From Polyporus tsugae (lineage: Eukaryota > Basidiomycota > Agaricomycetes > Polyporales > Polyporaceae): a DNA stretch of 64,000 bases. Positions 1 through 10,568 of the stretch are shown here, piece after piece. Every line of letters begins with the position of its first letter. The first letter of the stretch is position 1. The stretch lies in assembly GCA_024305745.1 (NCBI GenBank), contig JAHRBS010000014.1, positions 2,239,501-2,303,500 on the forward strand, read 5' to 3'. The position numbers were made by a program, and so were the translations under genes. Under the pieces are notes generated by a model, which saw nothing but the letters and a program-made list of their open reading frames with translations, had not been told where the DNA came from and made no database searches.

Positions 1-2720
1 GTGCAAGGAACGCGTTAACGCGGTCATATCCGACGTGTGCATTGTGCTCCTGGTTCTGCGAAGAATTGGGTTCCCTGTCCCTATCCTTTTCATTCCGTTT
101 CGCCCCGTTTATACAGTAGGTAGCACATCATGTGGTGGCGGCCGGACCTACCAATCGTATTTCTCCGGGCCTCGATGGGCCACATCTGTCATCACCAATT
201 GCCGCACACGGGCTTGCCACGGAATCTGTGCATGCCGCTGCGCAGTGCGGGGAATCGACATCGGCGGCCAGCACGGTTGCTATGTATACCAATACATTTC
301 GGTGAGTTCATTCCAATCGCTCATCGCCCAGGATCGTCGTAATCAGGTTCTGATCATAACACGCTACCAGATACTGAGGATTCATGTGCTCTCGAGTTCA
401 CGGTTCATACGGCATTGTTCGCATGCGGATGGTGCGACGTACACAGGCTCCAAATGCCGGGGGAAGACATCTCTCAAAAGCAGGAATGCGGCTGCCTAAG
501 TGCATACTCTCAAATTCTAGAATTCGAGGCATGCCGTACGGCGCCCTCACTCGTAAGCAACTTCGTGATCGTTGACGGTTGCAGGCGACGGACTTACGGC
601 TCATACTGCGCCCTTTCCCACTTCCTCATAGATGCTGCAACATGTCGGGCAGGTCAGTAGGATAACTCGACACGACGAACGCCGTTGTGGGTGTATGCAA
701 TACTGGCGATACGATCGAGGCAGGGTTCCGCCGGTAGAATCCCGTTAGCCGCGAGGTCGTGGTCTCACGACCCCTCGGGCCGGTGATTAACTGTGGACCA
801 ATGGCTGTCGTTTGGCACTGTAAGTACTTCTGCCGTCTGCATACGGAACCGGCGGCGTGTTATCCCGGACCCTCTTTAGTTGTCCTTCTAGCGTCTCCCG
901 TTGCGGGCAAATCATTCCACAGAAGGCACTAGGTTGCGATCCGCGCAGCGGGGCGGCCCAGGTTGCGTACCCACGACACCCACACCTCATCCAGGATTGG
1001 TGGAAGGAGCGGTGGTGGCAAGGGGCCGATGCCCACACGCCCCTCGTCATTGACGTTTTTGACTTTGCCATCAGGCCCTGCTGTTCGTGGTCGTCAGGAA
1101 GCAGATGAGCGCATCCCGACGCTGGACGTCTGGCCCGTGCGGCCTGGCGGGGCTCGCTCTGGTGCGTGGCATCTTGGATGCTTAGTTGCCTTGAACTTAA
1201 TGTGGTGTTGCCTATTTTCAGATGTTCTGTTGTTCCCGGAAAGGAGACGCACGCCGGCATGACTTCGCGTCGCTAAGTACGCTCCTCATCGCCCGACATG
1301 CTGCGACAACCCTAAGTATCGGCGCCTCCGGTCGACGGTCACGAGTCGCATCATATCCGGGCCACAGACGATGGCGATAACATGCAAGATGCAGCAAACC
1401 TAACCTTGAAACTTCGAGGTACGTTCTACCTAGGCATTTGGTTCCGTCGCGTCGTGTGAAACATGCATGGGTTTGCAGCTAATGGCCAACTCGAGACCCA
1501 GATGAGGAAGCGATTTCCCCTAATGTGCGATTGGCTCACCACGCTTACATCGTGCCGCCGCCTTGGTCATTCCCCATGAGTACGCAAAGAGTACGTACCT
1601 CAGTTGAGTCAATTACACTGGACATGAACTCACATGGCCAACGGATGACAATCAGCGGAGTTTTCCAGTCTGCTTAGTCAGAGACCTTTGCTATCTTGGT
1701 TTGGACGTCGCCCACCGTTTAGCATGCACTGGTTACCCGACATCCTCCTCCTAGAAGCGTCTGGTCGACAGCCCGGTGTTAAGGTTCGGATTTGCAGGAG
1801 TAGCACATACCCGCCATCCGTATTTCAATGCAATAGGTCAATGACAAGCGCTTGCCACGGCCTTTATCGGGTTCACAAACAGCGCAAATTTGATTCGGGG
1901 ATGCCATTGTGGCGTCACGGCATCATAGTTTCACGAACTTTGAAACCGTTTTCTCGAACCCTGCCACCTTTCTCGAGACTCGTCGGTGCGGTTATGCGCT
2001 GCTTCTTCTAGCTGACCATATTTGTCCATGCCGTTGTTGACGTCGGCTTTCCCGGTCATTCGTACTAGGTTGGTACCGTACTGCCCCCCGAAGGCTTTGG
2101 ACAGGCCATCATGCATCAAGCTGCATCAAGCCGTCAAGTCACTCATCTGCTGGATTTCGTTCACACACAGGATCAGGCTGGAGCCTTTGATGCTGCGGTT
2201 GGCGCATCGGGGGGATAGGATGCATTGATTTCGGGGGATTTACGAGCCCTCTCATCAAATGATAGCGCGCAAGAAGCTGGTCCGATTTGAAACCCTCGAC
2301 CCCCATCGCAAACACGGGTCCCTACTCCACCGCCATGATCACCGGTCATCGAGCACTCCTACCGTTCTCCCATGTTCTCCACTCTTTTGAGGATTTCCGT
2401 TGGTCCATGCACGGCACGCTCCCATGCGAAAGCATCTTCTAGAGTTGTGAATAGCCACAGATCTACGGTGCGTATTCTCTTCGGGGCCGTCGTGATCACG
2501 GGGAGCAATCAAGGAACCACAGAGCGCGGCTTCGATCAAGAGTTGCGCACGGACCGTGTGTGACTTGTCTGCTTTCCGCCTGGTTCTCACTTCTCGCCCG
2601 CTGGCACAGGGCGCCTTGTTGGCCGACTTCTTCTCATGGGCTTCATATAGCTGCTTGCCGTTTCCTGGGCACCCTGCCAGATACTCCCCCCTCTCCCGTA
2701 GAGCGCCCTGGCCCTCCACT
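1..2720. other. No recognisable gene
   Basis: I see only short, mutually overlapping open frames without domain-like composition, splice-consistent exons or repeats. The stretch could be decayed sequence or the far flank of a gene outside the window. Confidence 0.5.
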
Positions 2721-4183
2721 ATGGCGGACGCGGACCCTTCGTTTCCTCTGCCGAGAGCTGAGGTGCGCGTTGATACGATCGGTCAGAACATATGCTGATG
2801 CATGTCGTCTGTAGCTCATCGCACTGTTCCTGGAGTCCCTCCTTTTCGGCGCCTTCCTCGTCCTGTACTTCATATCGATATGGATCCTCCTGTATCGAGA
2901 ACAACATCACGGCCGCACAAGGCTCAATAAGTGGATGTTCGCGACGGCGACCGCCATGTTCGTCCTCGCCCTTACAGTGAGTGCCCGCCAGTCCCGCTTG
3001 CATCATGAAGGTTCCCATCGCATTCCTGACGGAACGAGCACAGCATCTATGCTTTGACGTTCAACGAGCGATCGACGGCTTCATCGCGCATGGCGGTACT
3101 CCGACGGGCACGCTCGACTTCTACAACATGCTGAGTAATCCAACGCATGTTGGCAAGTCAGTCATCTACATCACACAGACGTTGGTCGGGGACGGCTTCG
3201 TAGTATGTATGATCGTTCTCGTCTCCTCGAGCATGCTGTACTGACGAGCGCACGCAGACTTACAGGCTTTTCATCGTGTACAACCGAAATCCATGGATTC
3301 TCGTCCTACCTCTCTCGCTCGTGGTTGCCACCGCCAGTAGGCTTGCCCCCTGTGCTTACGATTGAGCTTCTGCCAACTAACCTGTCAACTTGAACGTAGT
3401 CGCGGGTTACGGCATCTGTTTCGTACTCACAACACTAACGGGATCCGGAGCAATATTCGCGGGCAACCTCGTCCCTTGGATAACGTCGTTCTTCTCACTT
3501 TCCCTGACCACGAACGTTATCGCAACGAGTGAGCATCCTCCCATTTGCAGCTCTTCCCACCTTACTCTCGTGCTGCTGTGAAGCTCACCTCGCGGACTGT
3601 TCCCAGTTCTGATATCGGGCCGCATCATGTGGTCGAACTACAAAGTCAGACGATATCGCACGGCCTTGACGCACTGGGGCGTGATTGAGACCATCGTCCA
3701 GTCCGCAGCCATCTACTCCGCTGCGCTCATCTCCCTGCTCTCGACGTACCTCGCCGGCTCGAACGCCCAGTACATCTGCCTCGACTCGCTCCAGCCCCTC
3801 ATCGTAAGTACTTCCCTGCTCACTGTCTGCGGCGGCGCGCATGGTGAACTGATACGCCAACTTCGCAGGGCGTGGTCTTCACGCTAATCATCATCCGCGT
3901 CGGCCTCAACGAGACCACGACCGAACATTCCAAAGGGCACATGGTGGACTCGCGGGGTGCTGCGCCGCCTCTCCAGAGCCACGTGCAACAATTCCCTATG
4001 CGTCCGCTCGCGATCAACGTCTCGGTGTCGAGAGAACACGATCGGGCGAGCTTCGACGCGTACGACTCGTCGGACCGGAAGGAACCCGGTGCCATGAACG
4101 AGTCGGACGCCGAGAGTGGGAACGGGGAGGTTGTGCGTAACACCTCTTTTCTACCACTTCCAGGCCGAGAGGATGCAGTTTGA
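2721..4183 (+). CDS. Seven-helix integral membrane protein, unknown function
   Basis: This is a spliced gene of about six exons. It starts at the ATG at 2721, where a short exon ends at 2762 and joins in phase to an exon starting at 2815. Further donors lie near 2980, 3202, 3338, 3529 and 3803, all keeping frame. The product is about 320 residues with about seven hydrophobic helices, the loop motif TYRLFIVYNRNPWI between helices, and a charged cytosolic tail rich in Ser, Asp and Glu. Helix spacing and the YRxxxxYxxN motif match a large agaricomycete family of uncharacterised seven-transmembrane proteins. The role is unknown; receptor-like function is only a guess. The last exon may end at 4183 or use a further small intron near 4132. 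No lesion was seen, so the gene is probably functional. Confidence 0.75.
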
Positions 4184-4705
4184 GTATGTGAGTGCGCAGC
4201 GTACTTCTTGGGGTGTCGGTTATCATGGCGCTTTCGCTGCCAGTGGACTGTTGTGGTTGGAGAAGTTGTCCGTCGCAAAACTGCCTGTAAGATTGGTGAA
4301 TGTAGCGTTAATATACTGTAGTCCGCCTTCGATACCGTAACTTAAGGTAACATAACGATGTGGAGTGCGACGGAAGGCGTTATCACTCGTGCTGCGGCCA
4401 CCATGGCTTCGACTCCCTCGGAGGTGTGTGGTGTGACACACGCACGCCGTGATCCGAGTGTCACACCGCTCTCGCAACGGCACTCCGAGTCGGAAAGGGG
4501 TCTTGTCCGACTAACTCGGTACTTACTTCCTCGAGTTCATCTCCGTACTCTCGCGCTGAAGGCCAAGGTATGTTATATTCCCTCCATACTCAGCCCGGCC
4601 CGGGAACCGTATGGGATCCTTGGCCGGGCACTGCATGTTCATCCATCGATTTTGCCCTTTTGCTGATGAAAATGAGAGAGACACCGACTGAATAAACCTA
4701 ATAGC
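4184..4705. other. Intergenic, nothing recognised
   Basis: No open frame in this gap shows family resemblance or splice-consistent continuation. It probably holds the 3' region of the membrane-protein gene and decayed sequence. Confidence 0.45.
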
Positions 4706-5176
4706 CTAACTGGGGTACAAATGCGGCACAAGCGGAGCACGGCCTGAATATAAGAAAAACATGTCGACATAGAACCCAGCGAGCTCGCGCTCCAGTCCGA
4801 TTATCCTCTCTGCGCTGTCGTTGGATTGTAGTGGAGGGGATTTCGCAATGCTTGAAGGGCATTTTGGCCAACGTGTCAGTACTGCACGCAAGGTGTTCAA
4901 TGCGTGAATCCGGCGATGAGGGAGTGGGGCGAACAGGCTGTTGCAGTCAGGGGAGGGAAGAGCGGCTACGGCGCGGAGCCAGTCCCCCGGAAAGATTTTC
5001 CCCAGCAAGTCCTCTCTGCGAGCATCCTCCAGGCGAGACTCGGCACATTCAGGGGGTCTGAGAAAACGATCCAATGCCAGGAGCTCGTAACGAAAACTTA
5101 ACTCAAACATCTCCCAGATGACAGCCGGGGCGAGTGCATCCGGGACACTTTGAAAATGCCTCCCATGCCGGGTCAC
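4706..5176 (-). pseudogene. 3' relic of a paralogue of the right-end gene (61983-63992)
   Basis: This 156-codon open frame matches the last ~140 residues of the 669-residue protein encoded at 61983-63992. Shared blocks include FRxELLALDxxL, RWPxCPxxI and the C-terminal FYVxxFFxYSxRxPxxP pattern, and both end within a few residues of each other. The rest of the gene is not visible beyond 5176 on this strand. I read this as a truncated copy that lost about three quarters of its 5' part. The surviving frame is open with no stop, so the truncation is either recent or this is a 3' exon of a gene whose upstream exons I cannot recognise. Confidence 0.65.
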
Positions 5177-6664
5177 GGTGGCGTTGGTTCAACTACATTG
5201 GCCTGCATTCAGCTATGTCAAGGCACATCGATGGGCTTCACTGCGCAAGGCAGGGCAGGTGGATCTGCACCGCATCCCTCTTTCGCTCACCCATGTCGCT
5301 ATTCCCCTACTTGCTCATATCATTTCTGTAAACAATAGCTATAATACCAAGTAATGTCAGCTTCACTAGTACCATTCTTCACTAATCAAGTCAAGAGAAT
5401 GAGAGCATAGTGTATTATTTACTGTGTATATACGACTCTCGAAGGCAAGGACGATCATGGGATCCGAGGCCGGCGTCGATCGTGATTTGGAGAGATGCCG
5501 AGCCCGGACCGGCCCGTTGACATTTCCCCGATCATTTCCCATTTTCCGGGGAATTCCTATTGTACGGACATTGTCGACATGGGCGACACTCAAGATCGAT
5601 CTTTCCACGTGCGATCAGTGTCAGTGTCACGTTGATCACGATGCACTTATCAGTCACATTGTGTGACTCCACGCGACGCTTGTCTCTTGTCCCCCACATC
5701 ATACTAGTGTGTTTTGACCCGTGGCTTTGCCACAGTAAATTGCTTCGCCTTCGGCTCAGTGTGAAAAACTCAAGAGTAAAACAACCCGCCTTTATGTCCT
5801 TATTACCCTCAGCTATTATCGGTGGGTTTACCATGCTTTGCCTTGGGCTCCGCAGCCCACGGCAAGCCGGAATTCAATATACAGTTGAATCCAAACAGTT
5901 CAAATGGCTGCTTTGAGCTCCTTCCGCCCCATACACTCATTAATGTGCACTGGTAAACCTGAACTACACCCGGGGTCATGGTGGTCCTCGAGAGGCTACC
6001 CATTGCACACACATGTCCAGCTGCGCCCGACGCACACCCAGTGAGCCAGTGTAATATCTACGCACACTGGTGGCACCAACTATTTGCCTGTTGCACCCGG
6101 TGTGGATCAGCCGAGCCCGTTCAGTGCCCGTTACGCACTAATGTTTGGGGGAGCGATGGATGTAGTCTTTATAAAGATAAGCCTGAGAGCGGGTAATAAT
6201 GCCAATTCCCTGAGGGGATCTCACTCCCAAAATCTCCTGGTATGCGCAATGAGGGGGCTAGCCTCTAGGACACGCAGTCCCGAGGTGCACTGGAAGCCTG
6301 GTAAAAAAACCCGTGAGTGACATTCCTGCTTCAGGCCAGTGACCATGCGGCGGCACGGTGCCGGGCAAGCCTCCTTTGTCCTTGAGGAGGATATAGGCGG
6401 AAAATGGGTGCGGTACATATAATATCGGCTGTTTCAAGCCTAAGTGCCAACAAAACAAAGGATATTATATGTTTAATGTCTCCTCACCATTTCTTGCCCA
6501 TCTCCTCTGGGGGAAATTGAAGGTGGTTTGCCTGTCGTGCCAGACCGCTTCGAGCTCGCGCTGCGCACTTCGGGTCCTCCCTGGGCAGCGCACATGGCAG
6601 CCACGCGGCACCATGTGGACTCCATGTGGCCTAAACGCCCCCACGTCCCACTCTATTATGATGC
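5177..6664. other. Unexplained interval upstream of a BTB gene
   Basis: Apart from the BTB-like promoter block near 5626-5690, the interval has no supported gene. The part from about 5705 to 6640 is absent between the equivalent block and start codon of the BTB copy at 17.4 kb, so it may be an inserted sequence. I found no convincing terminal repeats or target duplication. Confidence 0.4.
5626..5643 (+). promoter_or_regulatory. BTB-family upstream block
   Basis: GTCACGTTGATCACGATG matches 16 of 18 bases of a block at 17288-17305 in the shared upstream region of two divergent BTB copies; both differences are transitions. A related GTGTCACGGTGATTGCGATG lies upstream of the minus-strand BTB copy starting at 43685. 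Here the block sits about 1 kb upstream of the BTB start at 6665, instead of the ~85-100 bp seen at 17.3 kb. Confidence 0.45.
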
Positions 6665-7853
6665 ATGTCCACCAACACTGACCCTAACACCCGCCCTTCA
6701 AAGCATGCACAACTCTCACCTGAGCAGGATGGCTCATCTTTGCAAACCTCATCATCCGCCCTCTTGCTGAGCAATCTTGAGTACTACCCAGAATTCTGGT
6801 TCGACGATGGCAACATTATCCTCATCACTCAGCACACTGGCTTCCGCATCTTCCGTGGCCTCCTTGCAGCACAATCCACTGTCTTTGCGGACATATTTGC
6901 TTCCGCCAGCTCTCAAGCTGACGAAACTCTGGATGGATGCCCTGTTGTGTATCTCAGCGGCGACTCTCATCTCGACCTGGCGCACCTACTCCGCATTCTC
7001 CTACCCACATCTCCCTTATAGTGCACTTTTCATCTCTCGATTTAGGGGCCTCTCTTTCTGCTATATTAACGTGTTCTCCAGCTATCCTACCACCAATTCC
7101 GAAGTTATCCGCTCATTCAACGAGGTTGCCGCTGTGGTCCGCCTCGCGCACAAGTATCACATCCAGTCCGTCCAGGATCAAGCGATCCACGTGCTACAGG
7201 AATACCCCTTCTTGAGTGACCTCGATGTCCATTTTGGGACTCCAAAACAGCGTATCTCTATGCAGGGCGCTCAGTACATCAGCACCGTGAACCTCACTCG
7301 CCTCACCGACACCCTGCTCATGCTGCCCGCCACACTCTATAGGTGCTGCCTCCTCGGCGGCAACCTCCTCGATGGCTGGATGCATGAAGATGGCACCGTC
7401 GAGTACCTATGCACGGCCGACATCAAGCGCTGCTTCGATGTGCGGATTGCGCTCGGCCAGGAGCAGTTCCTCCTCCTCTCCCGCCTCTTCGCCGCAGTCG
7501 CCCCGGGCAAGTGCGTGGCGCAAGGGCACTGCACCATCCAGGTCACAAGTATCGCGCTCCATGTCGTGAGCAAGGAGGACACGGTGAAGAAGCCCACGCT
7601 CTACAACTGGTCGACCCCGATACAGGCCACCGGGGGCCTGTGCGAAGGGTGCAAACAGGTGTTGCTCGAACGGAACCGTGTGGAACGCCGGCACATATGG
7701 GACTCTCTGCCAAGGGTGTTTGGGATCACTGTCGAGGGCTGGGCGAAAGCTGATGGCCAGGGTGCGGCGGTGTCACGGTTTTTCGCGCCACGTTTGGTAC
7801 CGCAGTCACAGCCACCAACCCTAACCCCAGGTTCACCCATTTCCAGACTCTAG
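6665..7853 (+). CDS. BTB/POZ-domain protein, C-terminus altered by LTR insertion
   Basis: Exon 1 is 6665-7020 and exon 2 starts at 7082; the 61-bp intron has GT..AG ends and joins in phase. Residues ~40-120 form a BTB/POZ fold with the family blocks WFDDGNIIL, FRIFRGLLAAQSTVF and DLAHLLRILLPTSP. The middle has RLAHKYHIQSVQDQA and the C-terminal part has CEGCK...ERRHIWDSLPRVFGITVEGW. BTB proteins generally dimerise or act as Cullin-3 adaptors; the role of this fungal family is unknown. Element 1 is inserted at 7771. Removing it and one copy of the duplication restores a reading frame ending two codons later, giving about 350 residues. As it stands the frame continues 27 residues into the LTR to a TAG at 7851, giving about 375. 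The domains are untouched, so the protein may still work. Confidence 0.8.
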
Positions 7854-8189
7854 CCTGGACACTGGTCATCATTATGTAATAGTACTTACCTCTTTGTTCT
7901 CCTTTTGGACTGGCTCACCTGCCATCAGTACCCAAGCCTACCCTGAAGCCAGGTGGTCTGTGCACCTGTTATGTATAGTATATAAGGGCTGTGATGTGGG
8001 CTCAGAGACCTTAGATTCTGTCTCTTGTTCATTCCCCCATCATCTGTAGGCAGCTTAACAGCCCCTGCCATCCTCTGCCTTCTAGTCTAGGCCAATCTAT
8101 CCTCTACTTCTGTTGTCGCCCTCTGTGTGTCTCCATCAGTGAGCCCTTATCTTTGTTTGTTTTGTGGCACAGTTGTTCGGCTGTGACAT
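7771..8189 (+). repeat. 5' LTR of element 1
   Basis: The LTR is 419 bp with termini TGTCAC...GTGACA. It differs from the 3' LTR by six transitions and one extra T near 8160. Four of the six substitutions are at CpG sites, as expected for deamination of methylated cytosine. Confidence 0.93.
7979..8023 (+). promoter_or_regulatory. LTR promoter: TATA box and predicted RNA start
   Basis: TATATAA at 7979-7985 lies 34 bp upstream of AGATTCTGTCT at 8013-8023. That 11-mer is the exact reverse complement of the 11-mer at 8192-8202 just after the LTR. This is the arrangement expected if the transcript starts at or near 8013 and its 5' end primes reverse transcription. Confidence 0.6.
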
Positions 8190-8191
8190 TA

Positions 8192-8202
8192 GACAGAATC
8201 TC
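8192..8202 (+). other. Predicted self-primer binding site of element 1
   Basis: AGACAGAATCT starts two bases after the 5' LTR, where a tRNA primer site normally begins, but does not start with the TGG expected for tRNA priming. It is fully complementary to 8013-8023, the predicted RNA 5' end. Self-priming by the first 11 nt of the RNA is established for the fission yeast element Tf1. Confidence 0.65.
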
Positions 8203-8222
8203 ACACCTAGGCCCCTGGTTCA

Positions 8223-8981
8223 GTGCCCAAGTCACTAGCCAGCCATCTCTCTTCCCCCCAGGAGTTTTATACACGTTTATCATCCCCCATTCCCTCCAAG
8301 GAGCAAGACCTCCAGGAGTTTACCCGTCGCCACTTCAAGAGGCACGGTCATCTCCCAGTCCAGGACCAGATATCCTGCGTACTTGTGGACTCTGCTGAGG
8401 ATCGCCTTCGCTACCGCCTTCGGGAGCACGCACCTCTGGTCCCTCATCGCAAGGCTCTGCCTCAATCTGTCCCCTACGCCTGACCTTTGCCCAACACACC
8501 CTGCATCCAGGCACCCACACCCATGCTACCAACCCCTGTCCTACCACTACCTATTCCCCTTGCGTGCCGCATCTCTGGTGCACCACTCCCAGCTTTCACC
8601 CACACCGATGTCAATGACAACCTCGCTATCATTGAGACCAAGGCCCACGCCGTCCTCAAGCGCCTCCAAGCCGTCTTCGACCGCAAGGTGCTACTCGACG
8701 ACCTTCCGCACGGCCATTGTCTAGCCATCCAATGCATCGGCGATCAACTCGAGTGGATCAGCGACAATATCAACCACAGCAGACCCAAATAGACCCACAG
8801 TCAATAGCAGAGCATCGACTGGTTCTGCAAGGAGTTTGGAAAGATAAAGTTTTTGGGTTTAGGACAATGCTTCCCTAGAGTAGCAAACACAATTGTTGAG
8901 CTAGACAAGTTTGGGTACTTAGACTGGATTGTCTTGTAGTTTTCCTTTTGGCATAGAACACCCCGGAGTTTGGAATACATT
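8223..8981 (+). other. Leader of element 1 with short open frames in the gag frame
   Basis: Between the primer site and gag there are two open stretches, 8223-8483 and about 8484-8792, in the same frame as gag. They are separated by TGA at 8481 and TAG at 8790, with further stops before the gag ATG at 8982. They could be remnants of a longer gag N-terminus or chance. The motif at 8254-8283 (C-run, then AGGAGTTTTATACACGTTTA) recurs in the element 2 leader. Confidence 0.4.
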
Positions 8982-10568
8982 ATGTCTCACTTTGAAGTTC
9001 TCTCAACGGATGCCTTTGGGCCTGAGGAACCGCACACACCACCCGGCGGAGGAAACAATCCGCCTGAAACGGAAACAACTCCCCGGCCAACCTCACAACA
9101 CCCCACACGCCCGCTGTCACCAACACCAACCCTTGAACCTATACAGACTCCAACAAGCTGGACGTTTCAGGGTAAACCATACAACACGCTCGCAGAGGCA
9201 GTCCGAGCATCTGGGACACACTACAAAATAGACACCGAGTACATTGACTGGATCCTAGCCGTAATGAATGATATGATCAGGCAAGACATCATAGGAGCTT
9301 ACAACCAGTTAGGGAACAAAATGTACGAACACCGGAACTCAACTGCCATTGACATCCACGAACTCCAAGCCCAGCAGAAAAGGTGTGTCACCCACACAAA
9401 GTTCCACAAGGCCATAGATGACCTGGAGTCCTGCTGTCGTGACTTGGAAACGGAGAATAATATGCTCAAGGCCGAGAGGGAAGTCCTCAAAACGGAGATG
9501 GACGTCCTCAACACCAACACTATGATGCTCGTTGAGGCGATCAAGGAACTGAAAACGCAAGTTGCTTCCCTCATTGCTCACCCAACCACGGCACCTATCC
9601 GCACGGCCCCGGCAACCATCCCATCGCACAACACCCACTGGCCTAGAATCGCGGACCCTCCCAAGTTTAAAGGCAAAAGCCTGGATCTTATGGTGGAGCA
9701 ATGGTTCCAGAAACTTGGCATTTGGTTCTGGTACCAGAACATCGCAATGGACGACGACAAGATCACCACCACTTTACTGTTTTTGGAAGGAGGAGCCCAG
9801 TCGTACATGGATGACTATGCCCAAAAAGCTGCAGACAACACCTACCTTTGCACCTGGACCAGTTTCGTCGACCGGCTCAAGAGCGGATACCGGGAACTAG
9901 CACCAGAGAAGTCCGCTCAACAATCTTTGGAGGAACTGTGTGCTAAGTCCCACTCGTCCCTTGCCTTGTTTGCGGAGAACTTCTGCCGTTTTGCCATCAA
10001 GTCTGGTTACTCTGATGTGGAGCTCATTCATCATATTGACGCTCAGTGCAAGGGCAATCTCCATACCACTATGATCACCCACTGCTCCTTGTCACCATTC
10101 ACAGTCCCTACGAAGTGGGAGAACTTCCTGGATTGGGTACTTGGGATCGAGATGGACTACCGAGGGAACAAGTACTACAAGGCCGCCTCCTCTTCAAGAG
10201 CTGCCAGAGATCCCAATGCCATGGACATCGATGCAATGCGCAAGCCGGAGAAGCTCTCCAAGGAACAAGAGGACTGGCTAGCCAAGAAGATGTGCTTCCG
10301 GTGCGGCAAACACCCTTACAAGTCTGGCACCAAGTGTCGCAACCCGGTATACAAGGGGTACTACAAGCTTCCCGACTTCAAAGGCAAGGGTGTTGCACCA
10401 ACCAAGATACGGGCTGTCGAGGAAGAAGCCAAGACTGAAGACCAGGACCGAATGGAGTTTGTTGTCAACGCACTCAAGGAGTTTGAACTCAGGAGCAAGC
10501 AAGAGCATCAGAAAAGCACTGCACGGATTGTCGAGACCAATGAGCAGGATTTTCTCCAGCAGATGTAA
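8982..10568 (+). CDS. gag: Gag polyprotein of element 1
   Basis: The first in-frame ATG is at 8982, giving 528 residues. The N-terminal ~80 residues are Pro/Thr-rich, and residues ~130-200 have heptad-like Leu/Glu spacing suggesting a coiled coil. Residues ~225-400 contain the retrotransposon Gag capsid-like pattern (KFKGKSLDLMVEQWFQKL, GWxxFxxxL-type spacing). Near residue 440 is a zinc-knuckle-like CFRCGKHPYKSGTKC, a variant of the usual CCHC. Gag forms the virus-like particle that packages element RNA. The frame is fully open, unlike pol, and ends at TAA 10566 after a -1 frameshift heptamer at 10547. Confidence 0.8.
   Translation: MSHFEVLSTDAFGPEEPHTPPGGGNNPPETETTPRPTSQHPTRPLSPTPTLEPIQTPTSWTFQGKPYNTLAEAVRASGTHYKIDTEYIDWILAVMNDMIRQDIIGAYNQLGNKMYEHRNSTAIDIHELQAQQKRCVTHTKFHKAIDDLESCCRDLETENNMLKAEREVLKTEMDVLNTNTMMLVEAIKELKTQVASLIAHPTTAPIRTAPATIPSHNTHWPRIADPPKFKGKSLDLMVEQWFQKLGIWFWYQNIAMDDDKITTTLLFLEGGAQSYMDDYAQKAADNTYLCTWTSFVDRLKSGYRELAPEKSAQQSLEELCAKSHSSLALFAENFCRFAIKSGYSDVELIHHIDAQCKGNLHTTMITHCSLSPFTVPTKWENFLDWVLGIEMDYRGNKYYKAASSSRAARDPNAMDIDAMRKPEKLSKEQEDWLAKKMCFRCGKHPYKSGTKCRNPVYKGYYKLPDFKGKGVAPTKIRAVEEEAKTEDQDRMEFVVNALKEFELRSKQEHQKSTARIVETNEQDFLQQM
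10547..10553 (+). other. Candidate -1 ribosomal frameshift site, element 1
   Basis: GGATTTT lies in the gag frame as G GAT TTT. The pol (-1) frame is closed by a TGA at 10541-10543, and gag ends at 10566-10568, so any switch must occur in a ~25-nt window that contains this heptamer. GGAUUUU is a known slippery sequence in some plant RNA viruses, although it departs from the strict X XXY YYZ form. Confidence 0.5.
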
